A stretch of DNA of 64,000 nucleotides from the NCBI RefSeq assembly GCF_900603025.1, contig NZ_LR026975.1, forward strand, positions 3,100,001-3,164,000, read 5' to 3'. Below the pieces are notes generated by a model. It ran no database searches. It was given only the letters and a program-made list of their open reading frames with translations, and was not told the origin of the DNA. The stretch comes from Mycolicibacterium hassiacum DSM 44199. GTDB lineage: Bacteria; Actinomycetota; Actinomycetes; Mycobacteriales; Mycobacteriaceae. Of this stretch, positions 27,350 to 35,301 are shown one piece after another; the stretch's first letter is position 1; every line of letters starts with the position of its first letter. Made by a program: the position numbers and the translations under genes.

Positions 27350-29128
27350 CTAGTCGGATCGCGCCGGCGTTCCCCGGTCCGCCGGCGCGGGCTCGTCCCC
27401 GGGCTCCTTGCGCCAGGTCACATGCACCGGCACGGTGTCGTCCCACGGCTGGCGCGTCACCATGTCCGCGACTTTCACGTAGCCCCTTTCGAATTCGCCG
27501 GTCGCCGCGTCCACCAGCCGGTACTGCTGGGTCTGCCGGTGGATGGGCTGGGCGTCGAGCAGCAGCACGCGCACCTCGCCGGGTTCGAAGTGGCAGCGCT
27601 CCTGCAGTGCCTCGATGAGCTGTTCGTTGTGCATGTGGCCGTCACCGAAGTTCCAGCCGACCGCAGTGCTGCAGATGCGTTCGCCGTCGGTGAGCACGTA
27701 GTCGTCCTCGTTCTGCCCGGCCATCGCGCGGTGCGCCAGGGTGAACATGGCGCGGCCGTGACTGTTGAACGACCGGAACGCATACCCCATGTACAGATAC
27801 ATCTCGGCGGTCTCGGGGCTGCCGAAGTACCGCTCCATCTGCGCCTGCGGCATGCTCGCGATCGAAACCACGTGCCGCTCGATCTTCTCCGACGCCGAGG
27901 GCTTCATGCACCACAGCGAGGTGTCCCAGTTGCCGGCGTAGTAGCGCATCCCGACCAGGAACGACACCTTGCGCGGGAACAGGTTGCCCAGCACGATCGC
28001 GCCCACGAGCACCCCGAACAACAGCAGCGGTAGCGGGGTCGCCATATCGGTCAACCCGACGCCGGAATGGCCGATGAACAGCGCCACCACGCTGAACATC
28101 ATGAACACGTTCCACTCCAGCGGAACCCCCATCGGGATGGCCGACAGGATACCGAAGTGGAAGCACACCATGACGATCGCGGCGAGCGTCAGCGGCCAGC
28201 CGCCGTGGGCGAAGAACAGCACCAGCGGCACCAGTCCCTCGATCGCGGTGGAGACGTGGGCCAGCCACCGCGACGGCCAGCCCGGGCGCAGATCGTCCGG
28301 GAAGTGTTCGAAGAAGCGGCGTTTCAGCCACTTCGGCCGCAGCACCGGGTTGTTGCTCATCATCGTCGAGATGATGAACGGGAAGTGCTTGGTGAGCTTC
28401 GAGACCGCCGCACCCAGCCAGATCGCCAGGCACACCAGTTTCGCGGCGAGGATGATGTCCGCGCCGGTGAACATGAACGCCACCGCGAAGGACGCGTACA
28501 CCTCGGCGCGGGCGGCCAGGAACACCACCTTGTCGCGCAGGCCGAGCACGGCCAGCAACGCGAGGATGGTCGCGATCTGCCACACCGGCAGCACGCCGAC
28601 CTCGGTGCCCAGTTCGGGGATCGGTCCGGTGCCGTTCGAACACAGCGCGACGACGAGCATCACCAGCAGGGCCGCGTAGAGCAACACGTCGACCGGGGTG
28701 CGGGTAGTGCCGCGGGTCAGCGGGACGCGTCCGGGCCACGGCGGCAGCCGGATGGTGCGCGGGCGCAGCCAGTACAGGATCGAGCCCATCGGCGGGAAGA
28801 ACCGGTTGTTGAGCGGACCGAAGCCGCAGCCCAGGCCGATGACCTCGTAGAGCATCGTGTAGAGCACGATCTTCTCGAACACGATCGGCTCGGCGTACCA
28901 CTGCCGGACCTCGGTGAAGCCGTCGATGCCGTCGGTGCCGAGCACGACCAGCCACGCGCCGAGGACGTACAGCGCCACCTTGACGACATAGAACAGGTGC
29001 AGCGCGACCGGCGTGCCGAACCCGACCTCGGCCCAGTGGCGGGCCATCGGGACGATCTTCTCGGCGCGGGTTCCCTTGCTCCATTCCTGGTAGTCGACGA
29101 CGGGGGCGTTCTGCTTCAGAAAACCCAT
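27350..29128 (-). CDS. DUF3556 multi-spanning membrane protein, putatively KstR-controlled
   Basis: This 592-residue protein has about ten hydrophobic helices in residues 40-400 and a soluble C-terminal domain of about 190 residues (SLWCMKPSASEKIERHVVS onwards, with GYAFRSFNSHGRAMF and GWNFGDGHMHNEQLIEALQ). From memory this architecture is DUF3556, a mycobacterial and related actinobacterial family. The HTTM-like membrane part suggests an enzyme or carrier acting on lipids, but function is unknown. ATG at 29128 gives MGFLKQNAPVVDYQEW. A near-perfect KstR-type operator lies 11 bases upstream, so cholesterol-linked control is predicted. Confidence 0.78.
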   Translation of the reverse strand: MGFLKQNAPVVDYQEWSKGTRAEKIVPMARHWAEVGFGTPVALHLFYVVKVALYVLGAWLVVLGTDGIDGFTEVRQWYAEPIVFEKIVLYTMLYEVIGLGCGFGPLNNRFFPPMGSILYWLRPRTIRLPPWPGRVPLTRGTTRTPVDVLLYAALLVMLVVALCSNGTGPIPELGTEVGVLPVWQIATILALLAVLGLRDKVVFLAARAEVYASFAVAFMFTGADIILAAKLVCLAIWLGAAVSKLTKHFPFIISTMMSNNPVLRPKWLKRRFFEHFPDDLRPGWPSRWLAHVSTAIEGLVPLVLFFAHGGWPLTLAAIVMVCFHFGILSAIPMGVPLEWNVFMMFSVVALFIGHSGVGLTDMATPLPLLLFGVLVGAIVLGNLFPRKVSFLVGMRYYAGNWDTSLWCMKPSASEKIERHVVSIASMPQAQMERYFGSPETAEMYLYMGYAFRSFNSHGRAMFTLAHRAMAGQNEDDYVLTDGERICSTAVGWNFGDGHMHNEQLIEALQERCHFEPGEVRVLLLDAQPIHRQTQQYRLVDAATGEFERGYVKVADMVTRQPWDDTVPVHVTWRKEPGDEPAPADRGTPARSD

Positions 29129-29139
29129 GTCGGAAAGAC

Positions 29140-29153
29140 TAGAACGTGTTCTA
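29140..29153. promoter_or_regulatory. KstR-like operator box
   Basis: The 14-mer TAGAACGTGTTCTA matches the known KstR consensus TnnAACnnGTTnnA exactly and extends to perfect 7-bp arms CTAGAAC/GTTCTAG around GT. It lies immediately upstream of the DUF3556 start, where repressor binding would block transcription. KstR is the TetR repressor of sterol catabolism in mycobacteria. Confidence 0.75.
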
Positions 29154-29175
29154 GATCCGTAGTCCCGGTTCGCCC

Positions 29176-29240
29176 GCGCCGAGACCACGGAAGTTGACGG
29201 GCGCACTCGGGGAATGCGTCATCAAGCGTGGTCTCGGCGC
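29176..29240. repeat. Widely spaced 14-bp inverted repeat
   Basis: GCGCCGAGACCACG (29176-29189) is repeated as its exact reverse complement at 29227-29240, with 37 bases between. It lies between the DUF3556 promoter and the end of the DoxX gene and may form a terminator-like hairpin for the DoxX transcript or a regulatory element. Confidence 0.5.
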
Positions 29241-29278
29241 GCATGCCCTCGCCGATCGATGTCGCGAACTTCCCGAAA

Positions 29279-29803
29279 CTACGACGCCTCGGTCTTGGCC
29301 GGTGGCCGGTAGAAGATCAGCAGCTGGCCGATGCCGCCGGCCAGGCCGAGCCCTAGCGAGATGATCAGGCCCCACCAGCCGTGCAGGTACTCGTAGAACG
29401 CGGTGCCGCTGAACAGCAGGTGGTCCAGGCTGAGCCGGCCGGCGCCGATGGTGGCGATGCCGACCGCGGATGCGCCGAGCACCAGGTTGTACTCCCAACC
29501 CTCCTTGACGATGAAGAAGCCGTTGGGCCGGTGCACGGTCCAGGCCGCCACCAGCATCAGTGCGACGAACCCGGCGGCGGGAATCGGCGTCAGCAGGCCC
29601 GCTGCCAGCCCGAGACCGGCGGCCATCTCGCAGGTCGCCGCAACCCGCGCGTGGAATGAACCCGGTCGCATGCCGATGCTGTCGAACCAGCCGGCGGTGC
29701 CCTTCAGGCCGCCGGGGCCGAAGAACTTGTTGTAGCCGTGTGCGGCCATCGTCAGGCCCAACACCACACGCAGGATCAGCAAGCCAAGGTCGATCGCATC
29801 CAT
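29279..29803 (-). CDS. DoxX family membrane protein
   Basis: This 174-residue protein has four hydrophobic helices and the DoxX signature LGLLILRVVLGLTMAAHGYNKFFGPGGLKGTAGWFDSIGM, then AATCEMAAGLGLAAGLLTPI. In mycobacteria DoxX takes part in a membrane-associated oxidoreductase complex linked to redox stress; other members are uncharacterised. A TAGATT hexamer precedes the ATG by 7 bases on the coding strand, so the mRNA may be leaderless. It is a single gene, not obviously linked to its neighbours. Confidence 0.88.
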   Translation of the reverse strand: MDAIDLGLLILRVVLGLTMAAHGYNKFFGPGGLKGTAGWFDSIGMRPGSFHARVAATCEMAAGLGLAAGLLTPIPAAGFVALMLVAAWTVHRPNGFFIVKEGWEYNLVLGASAVGIATIGAGRLSLDHLLFSGTAFYEYLHGWWGLIISLGLGLAGGIGQLLIFYRPPAKTEAS

Positions 29804-29858
29804 GCAACAGAATCTAGGCCATCTGTTAACGCCCCGACCAGACCCACGGTGGCGCGGA

Positions 29859-31121
29859 TCACCGGTCGAGCGCGGCGGCCAGTTCCTCGACGTAGGCGTC
29901 GAAGTCGCCGATCGCGGACTCGGCGGCGTGCACGCTGATCGCGACGGTGTCGCCGATGCCGTGCACGCCGTGGGTCAGCCCCATCATCGGCGACAGCGCG
30001 GGGTAGCCGGCGGTGAAGACCACCGGAGCCCCGCCGAGACGCAGGTCGGCCGCGCCGCGGTGCACGCTGGACACCACGGTGTTGCCGGTGACGGTCTCCG
30101 ACCGCAGGTCGGGGTCGAACTGCGTCACCCCCCAGCGCAGGAGCGCAGCGGGCACGGCGGCCGCGGCGCGGTCGGCGGCCCGCATCGCCGGGTGGGCGGC
30201 GCGGCGGCGCCGGTCGGCGAGCTCGGCCGCGATGCGGGCCATCCGCTCGTCGCGGCCGAGCTCCGGGTAGAGACCGACGGCCACATTGCCGAAGTGGTTG
30301 TGCGCTTGGCGCGCACCGGTTTTCGCCATCGGCACCTCCGCTCCCAGCTGTGCCGGGTCGTCGCCGAGGGTGCGCAGGTGCGCGGCGAGGGCTTCGGCCA
30401 CCGCGGCCAGCACCACGACGGTTACGGTCGGTCCGGTCAGCGCCGAACGCGGGCGCACCAGGGTGGCGATGCGCCGGGCTCCCGCGGGCCGGGTGTTGCT
30501 GCGCAGGGCCGGGCGCGACGGTGCGGGCGCGGGCACGGCTCCGGCGATCGTGTCGCGGACCAGCCGCCGGTGGGCGCGGGCGGCCCGGTAGGCGCGCCAC
30601 GGCAGGGCCGCGGTCGCCCACGGCGGCACCGCCGGCACCGCCTCGATCGGGTCGGCGCGTCCCAGCAGCCACGCCGCCAGCGCCGACGATCGGACGCCGT
30701 CGGCGAGTGCGTGCGCGATCTGCAGGACCACCACGGTTCCCGCCCGGAGCCCGCACGGGCCGTCCACCCCGGGAAACAGGTGCATCCGCCACGGCCGGCG
30801 CCGGGCGTCGAGTTGCCGGTACCCGAGGGCGGCGACCGCGGCCAGACAGCCGGGCCAACTCGGATCGGTCGGCGCGTGAACGATGAACCGGTCCGCGCCG
30901 ACGTCGGCACTGACCCACTCCGGATAGCGCATCCGACCGCGATCGCGAACCCGCAACCGCAGCGGCGCGCAGCCGTTCGCCCGCCGCCGCAGCGCGTCCA
31001 GGGTCGCACCCAGATCCTTTGGCACACCGTCGAATCCGTACACCAGGAACTGGTCGCTGGGGATCTTTGCCGACATCCAGTAGGTCTGGGCGTCGACAGC
31101 GGCGAGCCGGCGGGCCGTCAT
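29859..31121 (-). CDS. WS/DGAT-type acyltransferase (wax ester synthase / diacylglycerol acyltransferase)
   Basis: This 420-residue protein belongs to the family that joins acyl-CoA to long-chain alcohols or diacylglycerol to make storage lipids. The catalytic motif, usually HHxxxDG, is AHALADG at residues 136-142: the second His and the Asp-Gly remain, the first His is Ala. That second His is the general base. The C-terminal half has the TVVSSVHRGAADLRLGGAPV and GYPALSPMMGLTHGVHGIGDTVAISVH segments of the DUF1298 domain. At 420 residues it is slightly short (450-480 usual). It is last in a four-gene operon with Mce-associated proteins. Confidence 0.85.
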   Translation of the reverse strand: MTARRLAAVDAQTYWMSAKIPSDQFLVYGFDGVPKDLGATLDALRRRANGCAPLRLRVRDRGRMRYPEWVSADVGADRFIVHAPTDPSWPGCLAAVAALGYRQLDARRRPWRMHLFPGVDGPCGLRAGTVVVLQIAHALADGVRSSALAAWLLGRADPIEAVPAVPPWATAALPWRAYRAARAHRRLVRDTIAGAVPAPAPSRPALRSNTRPAGARRIATLVRPRSALTGPTVTVVVLAAVAEALAAHLRTLGDDPAQLGAEVPMAKTGARQAHNHFGNVAVGLYPELGRDERMARIAAELADRRRRAAHPAMRAADRAAAAVPAALLRWGVTQFDPDLRSETVTGNTVVSSVHRGAADLRLGGAPVVFTAGYPALSPMMGLTHGVHGIGDTVAISVHAAESAIGDFDAYVEELAAALDR

Positions 31122-31128
31122 CGCGCTG

Positions 31129-32040
31129 TCATGGCCGTGCCGCGCCGATGAAGTCGACGATGTGGCGCGCGACCACCTCCGGCTGGTCGAGCTGCAGAAA
31201 GTGGCCCGCGTGCTCGACGATCCGCACCGCGCTGCCGTCCGGCAGGATTCGCCGCACCCAGTCCGCGTAGCGGGCCGAGGCGCAGCCGTCGTCGGTGCCG
31301 TGCAGATACAGGGTGGGGACGCGCGGCGCGGACAGCCAGTACCGGTGCCGGTCGGCGTAGCGGGCGGGCGCCCGGTTCGGGCTCCGCACCGTGGTCCGGT
31401 AGTAGCTCAGCGCGGCACGCCACCGCTCGGGTGCGCCGATCGCCGCCTCGACGTATCGGAGATCCTCCTCGGCGTCGTAGCCCGGCGACCAGCGCCGCCA
31501 CAGCAGGGGTACCAGGCGGCGAGACCGCTCGGGCAGCCACGGCAGCTGGAAATAGAAGATGTACCAGCTGCGCAGCAGTTGCGCCGGCAACGTCGCCAAT
31601 AGTCGGCCCTTGCCGGGCAGCGCGAGCAGCGGCGTGATCGAAGCCGCGGGCGGCACCGACATGATGACCGCCCTGGCGAAGGGGCTGTCGGGCAGCGCGG
31701 CCAGCCCGGCTCCGGCGATCGCACCCCAGTCGTGGCCGATGAGCACGTCGCGCCCCGTCGGCCCGACCGCGTCGAGCACCCGCAGCGCGTCGTCCATCAG
31801 CGCGCCGATGTGGTAGCTGTCGTCGCTCGCCGGCGACGACGGCGCATAGCCGCGCGAGAACGGCGCGACCACCCGCCACCCGGCGGCCACCAACAGCGGC
31901 GCGAGCCGGCGCCAACCGCAGGCGGTGTCGGGAAACCCGTGCAGGCACAACGCGATCGGCGCATCCGCCGGCCCCCAGGACAGCACCCGCAGCCGAACGG
32001 CGGGGGTGTCGACGTCGATGAGGTCGGCGCCGATGGGCAT
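31129..32040 (-). CDS. Alpha/beta hydrolase, epoxide hydrolase-like
   Basis: This 303-residue enzyme has the oxyanion HGFPD motif at residues 34-38, D104 as nucleophile in IGHDWGAIAG, the acid Asp in HGTDDGCASARY, and the His in EHAGHFLQLDQP. An Asp nucleophile followed by Trp (HDWG) is the mark of epoxide hydrolases and haloalkane dehalogenases rather than esterases. A cap domain with FYFQLPWLPERS contains a Tyr that may activate the epoxide. It overlaps the upstream Mce-associated gene (ATGA) and is 7 bases from the WS/DGAT gene, so the operon may handle hydroxylated or epoxidised lipids. Confidence 0.88.
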   Translation of the reverse strand: MPIGADLIDVDTPAVRLRVLSWGPADAPIALCLHGFPDTACGWRRLAPLLVAAGWRVVAPFSRGYAPSSPASDDSYHIGALMDDALRVLDAVGPTGRDVLIGHDWGAIAGAGLAALPDSPFARAVIMSVPPAASITPLLALPGKGRLLATLPAQLLRSWYIFYFQLPWLPERSRRLVPLLWRRWSPGYDAEEDLRYVEAAIGAPERWRAALSYYRTTVRSPNRAPARYADRHRYWLSAPRVPTLYLHGTDDGCASARYADWVRRILPDGSAVRIVEHAGHFLQLDQPEVVARHIVDFIGAARP

Positions 32041-32801
32041 CAGATCGGTTCGAATTCCGCGATCAGCCAGCGGTCCCCGTGCTTCTCCAGCTTCGCCCGC
32101 ACGACGGAGTTGGTGTCGGTCGGCGCGTCCTGGCCGACCACCACGGTCTGGTTGACGAACAGCAGCACGACCGCCTCGTTGCCGTTCGCCGACACCGCGG
32201 CCGCGGCGGGCACGTTGGCCACCGCCGAGATCTTCTTCTCCTTGGCGCCCGGGATCACCACGTCGTTGATCAGCGACGTGTACGCGTCCTGGAAATCACC
32301 GGTGAGCAGGTCGCGTGCGCTGTTGAGGTCCTGTTCCACGGTGTCGGCGTTGTACGACAGCAACTTGACGGTGCCGTCCTTGGCCGCCTGCACCGCCTCG
32401 ATGCGGGCGGTCTCGTTGACACTCTCGTTGATGTCGTAGAACTTCAGGAAACCCGCCGCGACGGCCAGCAGCAGCACCAGCGCCGGCAGCAGACCGTACG
32501 CGAACACCCGCAGCCACAGGCCGCCGCCCCGCGCCGTCGAACCGGCCGCAACGGCAACGGTGTCCCCCGACGCCTCCGGGTAGTCGGCGACCGCCACGGT
32601 GGGCGCGGCCGCCGTCTCCTCGATCGGCGGAGCCTCGACGGCCGACGTCGGGGCGTCGACCTCTTGCGACGAGGCCTCCACGGTTGGCGCTTCGATGGTC
32701 TTCTCGCTCACATCCGCCTCGGTCTGCTGGGTCTCGGCATTACTGGATTCGGCCGCCTCGTCACGGCGGCGCGCGCCCCACGGCATCTTGTGCTTGCTCA
32801 C
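32040..32801 (-). CDS. Mce-associated membrane protein
   Basis: This 253-residue protein has a long acidic, Glu/Ala/Thr-rich cytoplasmic N-terminus (about 95 residues), one membrane helix (VFAYGLLPALVLLLAVAAGFL, about residues 99-120) and an extracytoplasmic domain of about 130 residues. The latter contains VKLLSYNADTVEQDLNSARDLLTGDFQDAYTSL and ends DRWLIAEFEPI. This is the standard Mam/Mas architecture that stabilises Mce lipid importers, yet no mce operon is nearby. GTG at 32801 overlaps the upstream stop (GTGA). It is paired with a second protein of the same type. Confidence 0.87.
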   Translation of the reverse strand: MSKHKMPWGARRRDEAAESSNAETQQTEADVSEKTIEAPTVEASSQEVDAPTSAVEAPPIEETAAAPTVAVADYPEASGDTVAVAAGSTARGGGLWLRVFAYGLLPALVLLLAVAAGFLKFYDINESVNETARIEAVQAAKDGTVKLLSYNADTVEQDLNSARDLLTGDFQDAYTSLINDVVIPGAKEKKISAVANVPAAAAVSANGNEAVVLLFVNQTVVVGQDAPTDTNSVVRAKLEKHGDRWLIAEFEPI

Positions 32802-33508
32802 GGCACGAACTCCACGTTCGAGACCTTCGCTTCGTCACCGATCTTCTCGACGGTCAGCCGCATCCGCCAGTAGCGCGGCTGCTGTTCGGGGGCGCCGGCG
32901 TTGCTGGTCTTGACCGTCACGGCGACCAGCACCTGGCCGGCGTTGCCGTCCTCGGACTCCAGTGCGGCCTCGGTGACCGAGCCCTCCGACTTCGCCTGGG
33001 CCTGCTTGACCACCTGAACGAACGGCTGCGAACGCGCCTGGAAGTCGTCGTAGAAGGTTCCGGTCGCCGATTCGAGGATCCGCTGGACGTCCTGCTCGGC
33101 GGTCTCGTGGTTGATGGTGGTCAGGTTGACCGCGCCCTGACGGGCCACCGAGACGAACAGGTTGCGCTGCTCCTCGGCCTTCTTCGCCTGATACGCCTGA
33201 TAACCCAGCCAGCCGGTCAACCCGCCGAGCCCGAGCACCAGCACCACGCCCAGGATCGCGACCAGCACGACGTGCGAGACACCGCGCTTGGCGGCGTCGG
33301 TCTCGGCGGTCGGCGCGGTGTCCTTCTCGCCCTCGGACCCGGCGGCGGACCCACTGCCGGAGTCTTCGGATTCGGCGGGAGTCTGCGGTGACGCCGGCGA
33401 GTCGGTCACCTCCGTCGGCGTCGACGCCGACTCGGCATCGTCCGCCGCCTCGCCATCACCACCAGACTCGGTCGCCTTCTCCGCGGTGAGGTCTTCGTCG
33501 TCTGCCAT
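32798..33508 (-). CDS. Mce-associated membrane protein, first gene of operon
   Basis: This 236-residue protein has an acidic Ser/Glu-rich N-terminus of about 70 residues, a single membrane helix (VSHVVLVAILGVVLVLGLGGLTGWLGY) and an outer domain with GAVNLTTINHETAEQDVQRILESATGTFYDDFQAR, the Mce-associated pattern. ATG at 33508 is preferred over ATG 33514 because TAAGGA then lies 6 bases upstream. It begins a four-gene operon (Mce-associated, Mce-associated, epoxide hydrolase-like, WS/DGAT). The pair may serve an Mce importer encoded elsewhere or have a separate envelope function. Confidence 0.87.
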   Translation of the reverse strand: MADDEDLTAEKATESGGDGEAADDAESASTPTEVTDSPASPQTPAESEDSGSGSAAGSEGEKDTAPTAETDAAKRGVSHVVLVAILGVVLVLGLGGLTGWLGYQAYQAKKAEEQRNLFVSVARQGAVNLTTINHETAEQDVQRILESATGTFYDDFQARSQPFVQVVKQAQAKSEGSVTEAALESEDGNAGQVLVAVTVKTSNAGAPEQQPRYWRMRLTVEKIGDEAKVSNVEFVP

Positions 33509-33599
33509 CTGCATTCCTTACGGCCGGCACCAACGTTCGCTCCGACACCCTATCGTCGCGCCGAGTGACGCCGCACACAGCCACCCGATTTCGAGAAGA

Positions 33600-33623
33600 C
33601 GATAAATAGTTTACCGTTTATCG
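33600..33623. promoter_or_regulatory. 24-bp palindrome over a promoter
   Basis: CGATAAA (33600-33606) and TTTATCG (33617-33623) flank a GTnnAC core. The site overlaps a TACCGT -10-like hexamer at 33612-33617 that lies 7 bases before an ATG at 33625. A repressor bound here would block the leaderless promoter of the following unit. Confidence 0.6.
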
Positions 33624-33624
33624 C

Positions 33625-33666
33625 ATGGCTTCCCTTGCCCGCTCCGGCCTCGGAGCCGCCCGATGA
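33625..33666 (+). CDS. 13-codon leader ORF coupled to the DUF35 gene
   Basis: ATG at 33625 opens a 13-residue frame (MASLARSGLGAAR) whose TGA overlaps the ATG of the next gene (ATGA). A -10-like TACCGT 7 bases upstream suggests it is the 5' end of a leaderless mRNA, so ribosomes starting here would be delivered to the DUF35 gene. It is more likely a coupling leader than a functional peptide. Confidence 0.45.
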   Translation: MASLARSGLGAAR

Positions 33667-34112
33667 GCAGCGCTTATGCCCGCCCTCAGGTCCGGCTGGC
33701 GCCGAGTCCGACGGCCGAGTCCCGAGCGTTCTGGACCGGTGGACAGCACGGTCGGCTGCTGATCCAGCGCTGCCGGTCCTGCGGTCACTTCTTTCATCCG
33801 CCGGCGCCGAGCTGCTGGCGGTGTCGCGGCACCGACGTCGGCCCCGAGCCGGTGTCGGGCACCGGGGCGGTGGCCGCCTACACCATCAACCGCCAGCCGT
33901 GGATTCCCGGGTTCGAGCCGCCGTACATCGTGGCGATGGTCGAGCTCGATGACGAACCCGATGTCCGGTTGGTCACCAATGTCGTCGACGTGTCGCTCGA
34001 CGACATCCGGGTGGGACTGCCGGTCGAGGTGTTCTTCGAGGAATGGGGCGACGGCGAGGAGCGGGTGTGGCTTCCGCTGTTCCGGCCGCGCACCAGTACA
34101 CCGGCCGGCTGA
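33663..34112 (+). CDS. Zn-ribbon OB-fold protein (DUF35), thiolase/aldolase partner
   Basis: This 149-residue protein has an N-terminal rubredoxin-like zinc ribbon, CRSCGHFFHPPAPSCWRCRG, with two CxxC pairs at residues about 37-55. It is followed by an OB-fold domain (GTGAVAAYTINRQPWIPGFEPPYIVAMVEL). DUF35 proteins bind thiolase-fold enzymes; in sterol side-chain degradation the DUF35 domain of ChsH2 forms the Ltp2 aldolase complex. It is the start of the catabolic island and could partner the non-canonical thiolase at 39133-40329. The start is set by coupling to a short leader ORF. Confidence 0.87.
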   Translation: MSSAYARPQVRLAPSPTAESRAFWTGGQHGRLLIQRCRSCGHFFHPPAPSCWRCRGTDVGPEPVSGTGAVAAYTINRQPWIPGFEPPYIVAMVELDDEPDVRLVTNVVDVSLDDIRVGLPVEVFFEEWGDGEERVWLPLFRPRTSTPAG

Positions 34113-34124
34113 GCCGCGACCCGT

Positions 34125-35210
34125 TCAGCTCGCCGGCACCCGTTCCCAGCCGCCGCCCTCGGCGGACCGGCGGGCGGCGTCGATGATGGCCAGGCTCACG
34201 AACCCGTCCTCGAACGTCGGCGCGGTGCTCTGTCCGCCGTGGAATGCCGGCAGCCAGTCCTCGAGCATCAGCGCCATCGCGCGGGCGGCGTGGCCCGCCA
34301 GGCCCTTGGGCAGGCCCTCCGGGTGCGCCGGGGCCCGGTCGCTCACCGGCAGTGTGTCCAGCCCGTCGTCGGCGGCCGCACCGGCCTGGTAGCGGCTGGC
34401 ACGCAGGTCCCCATCGCCGATGATGGTGCCGTCGGAGCCGAACAACTCCAGGCGGTAGTGGTCGGCGTGGGCGCCCATCACCGAGATGCTCAGGATCGCG
34501 GTCACCCCCGACTGCATCCGCAGCAACAGCGCGGCGGTGTCGTCGGCGGTGACCTTGATGACCTCGCCGTCGGGCAGTCGGCGCTCCGGCTCGGTGGTGC
34601 GCACCTCCGCGCACACCGACTCCGGCCGGCCGAGCAGGCTGCAGACGAAGTCCAGATCGTGCACCAGCATTCCGGCCAGATACCCGCCGCCCTGCTCGCG
34701 GTCGTACATCCAACGCGCCTGCGGCGGGTGGCTGGGATGCCAGTAGGCCGCACTTCGGCTGACCCGCGCGAGGTACGGGGTGCCCAGGAACCCGGACCGG
34801 ACCCGGTCGGTGACGGCCAACCAGTCGGGGTTCCACCGGTTCTCGAAGCACACCGCGGTCGGCCGGCCCGCCTGCCGGGCGGCGCTGATCATGTCGCGGG
34901 CCTCCTCGAGGTTGTTGGCCAACGGTTTCTCACACAGCACCGCCTTGCCGGCCTCCAGCGCCGCGATCGTCATGTCGTGGTGCAGCGCGGTGGGCGTGGC
35001 CACCGAGATCACGTCGAGATCGTCGCGGGTGACGAACGACCGCCAGTCGGTGGAGGTGTCGTCGATACCGACCTTGGCGGCGATCTTTCCGAGCTTCTCC
35101 GGGTTTCGGGCGCACAGCGCGACGGGCTCGAACCCGTCCGCCGCCCGGAACCCGGGCACCTGGACATGGCTGCCCCATCCGACCCCGATGATGCCGACCC
35201 GCAGTGTCAT
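34125..35210 (-). CDS. Gfo/Idh/MocA family NAD(P)-dependent oxidoreductase
   Basis: This 361-residue enzyme has an N-terminal Rossmann domain (LRVGIIGVGWGSHVQVPGF) and the family motif CEKPLANNLEEAR near residue 93, whose Lys acts in catalysis. The C-terminal domain has GGGYLAGMLVHDLDFVCSLLG, with the conserved His and Asp used for substrate binding. The family oxidises or reduces sugars, inositols and other polyols, but members in lipid islands exist. It is convergent with the DUF35 gene (12 bases between) and divergent from an alpha/beta hydrolase. Confidence 0.9.
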   Translation of the reverse strand: MTLRVGIIGVGWGSHVQVPGFRAADGFEPVALCARNPEKLGKIAAKVGIDDTSTDWRSFVTRDDLDVISVATPTALHHDMTIAALEAGKAVLCEKPLANNLEEARDMISAARQAGRPTAVCFENRWNPDWLAVTDRVRSGFLGTPYLARVSRSAAYWHPSHPPQARWMYDREQGGGYLAGMLVHDLDFVCSLLGRPESVCAEVRTTEPERRLPDGEVIKVTADDTAALLLRMQSGVTAILSISVMGAHADHYRLELFGSDGTIIGDGDLRASRYQAGAAADDGLDTLPVSDRAPAHPEGLPKGLAGHAARAMALMLEDWLPAFHGGQSTAPTFEDGFVSLAIIDAARRSAEGGGWERVPAS

Positions 35211-35266
35211 GAGACTCCCTCGTTCGTTTCGCCGGCGATTGACGCGCTCGCACGCGCGCCCTACCC

Positions 35267-35284
35267 TAAATCGCTAGATATTTA
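35267..35284. promoter_or_regulatory. 18-bp palindrome in a divergent promoter region
   Basis: TAAAT (35267-35271) and ATTTA (35280-35284) flank a CTAG centre, giving TAAAT-nn-CTAG-nn-ATTTA. It lies between the divergent Gfo/Idh/MocA and alpha/beta hydrolase genes in a locally AT-rich stretch and is a candidate operator. Confidence 0.5.
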
Positions 35285-35301
35285 ACTTCACTTCGGAAGG
35301 A

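Noticed and set aside
28067..29197. Plus-strand 376-residue frame opposite the DUF3556 gene
   Set aside because: It is a His/Arg-rich antisense frame without motifs; the opposite strand has a continuous multi-helix membrane protein with an operator upstream.
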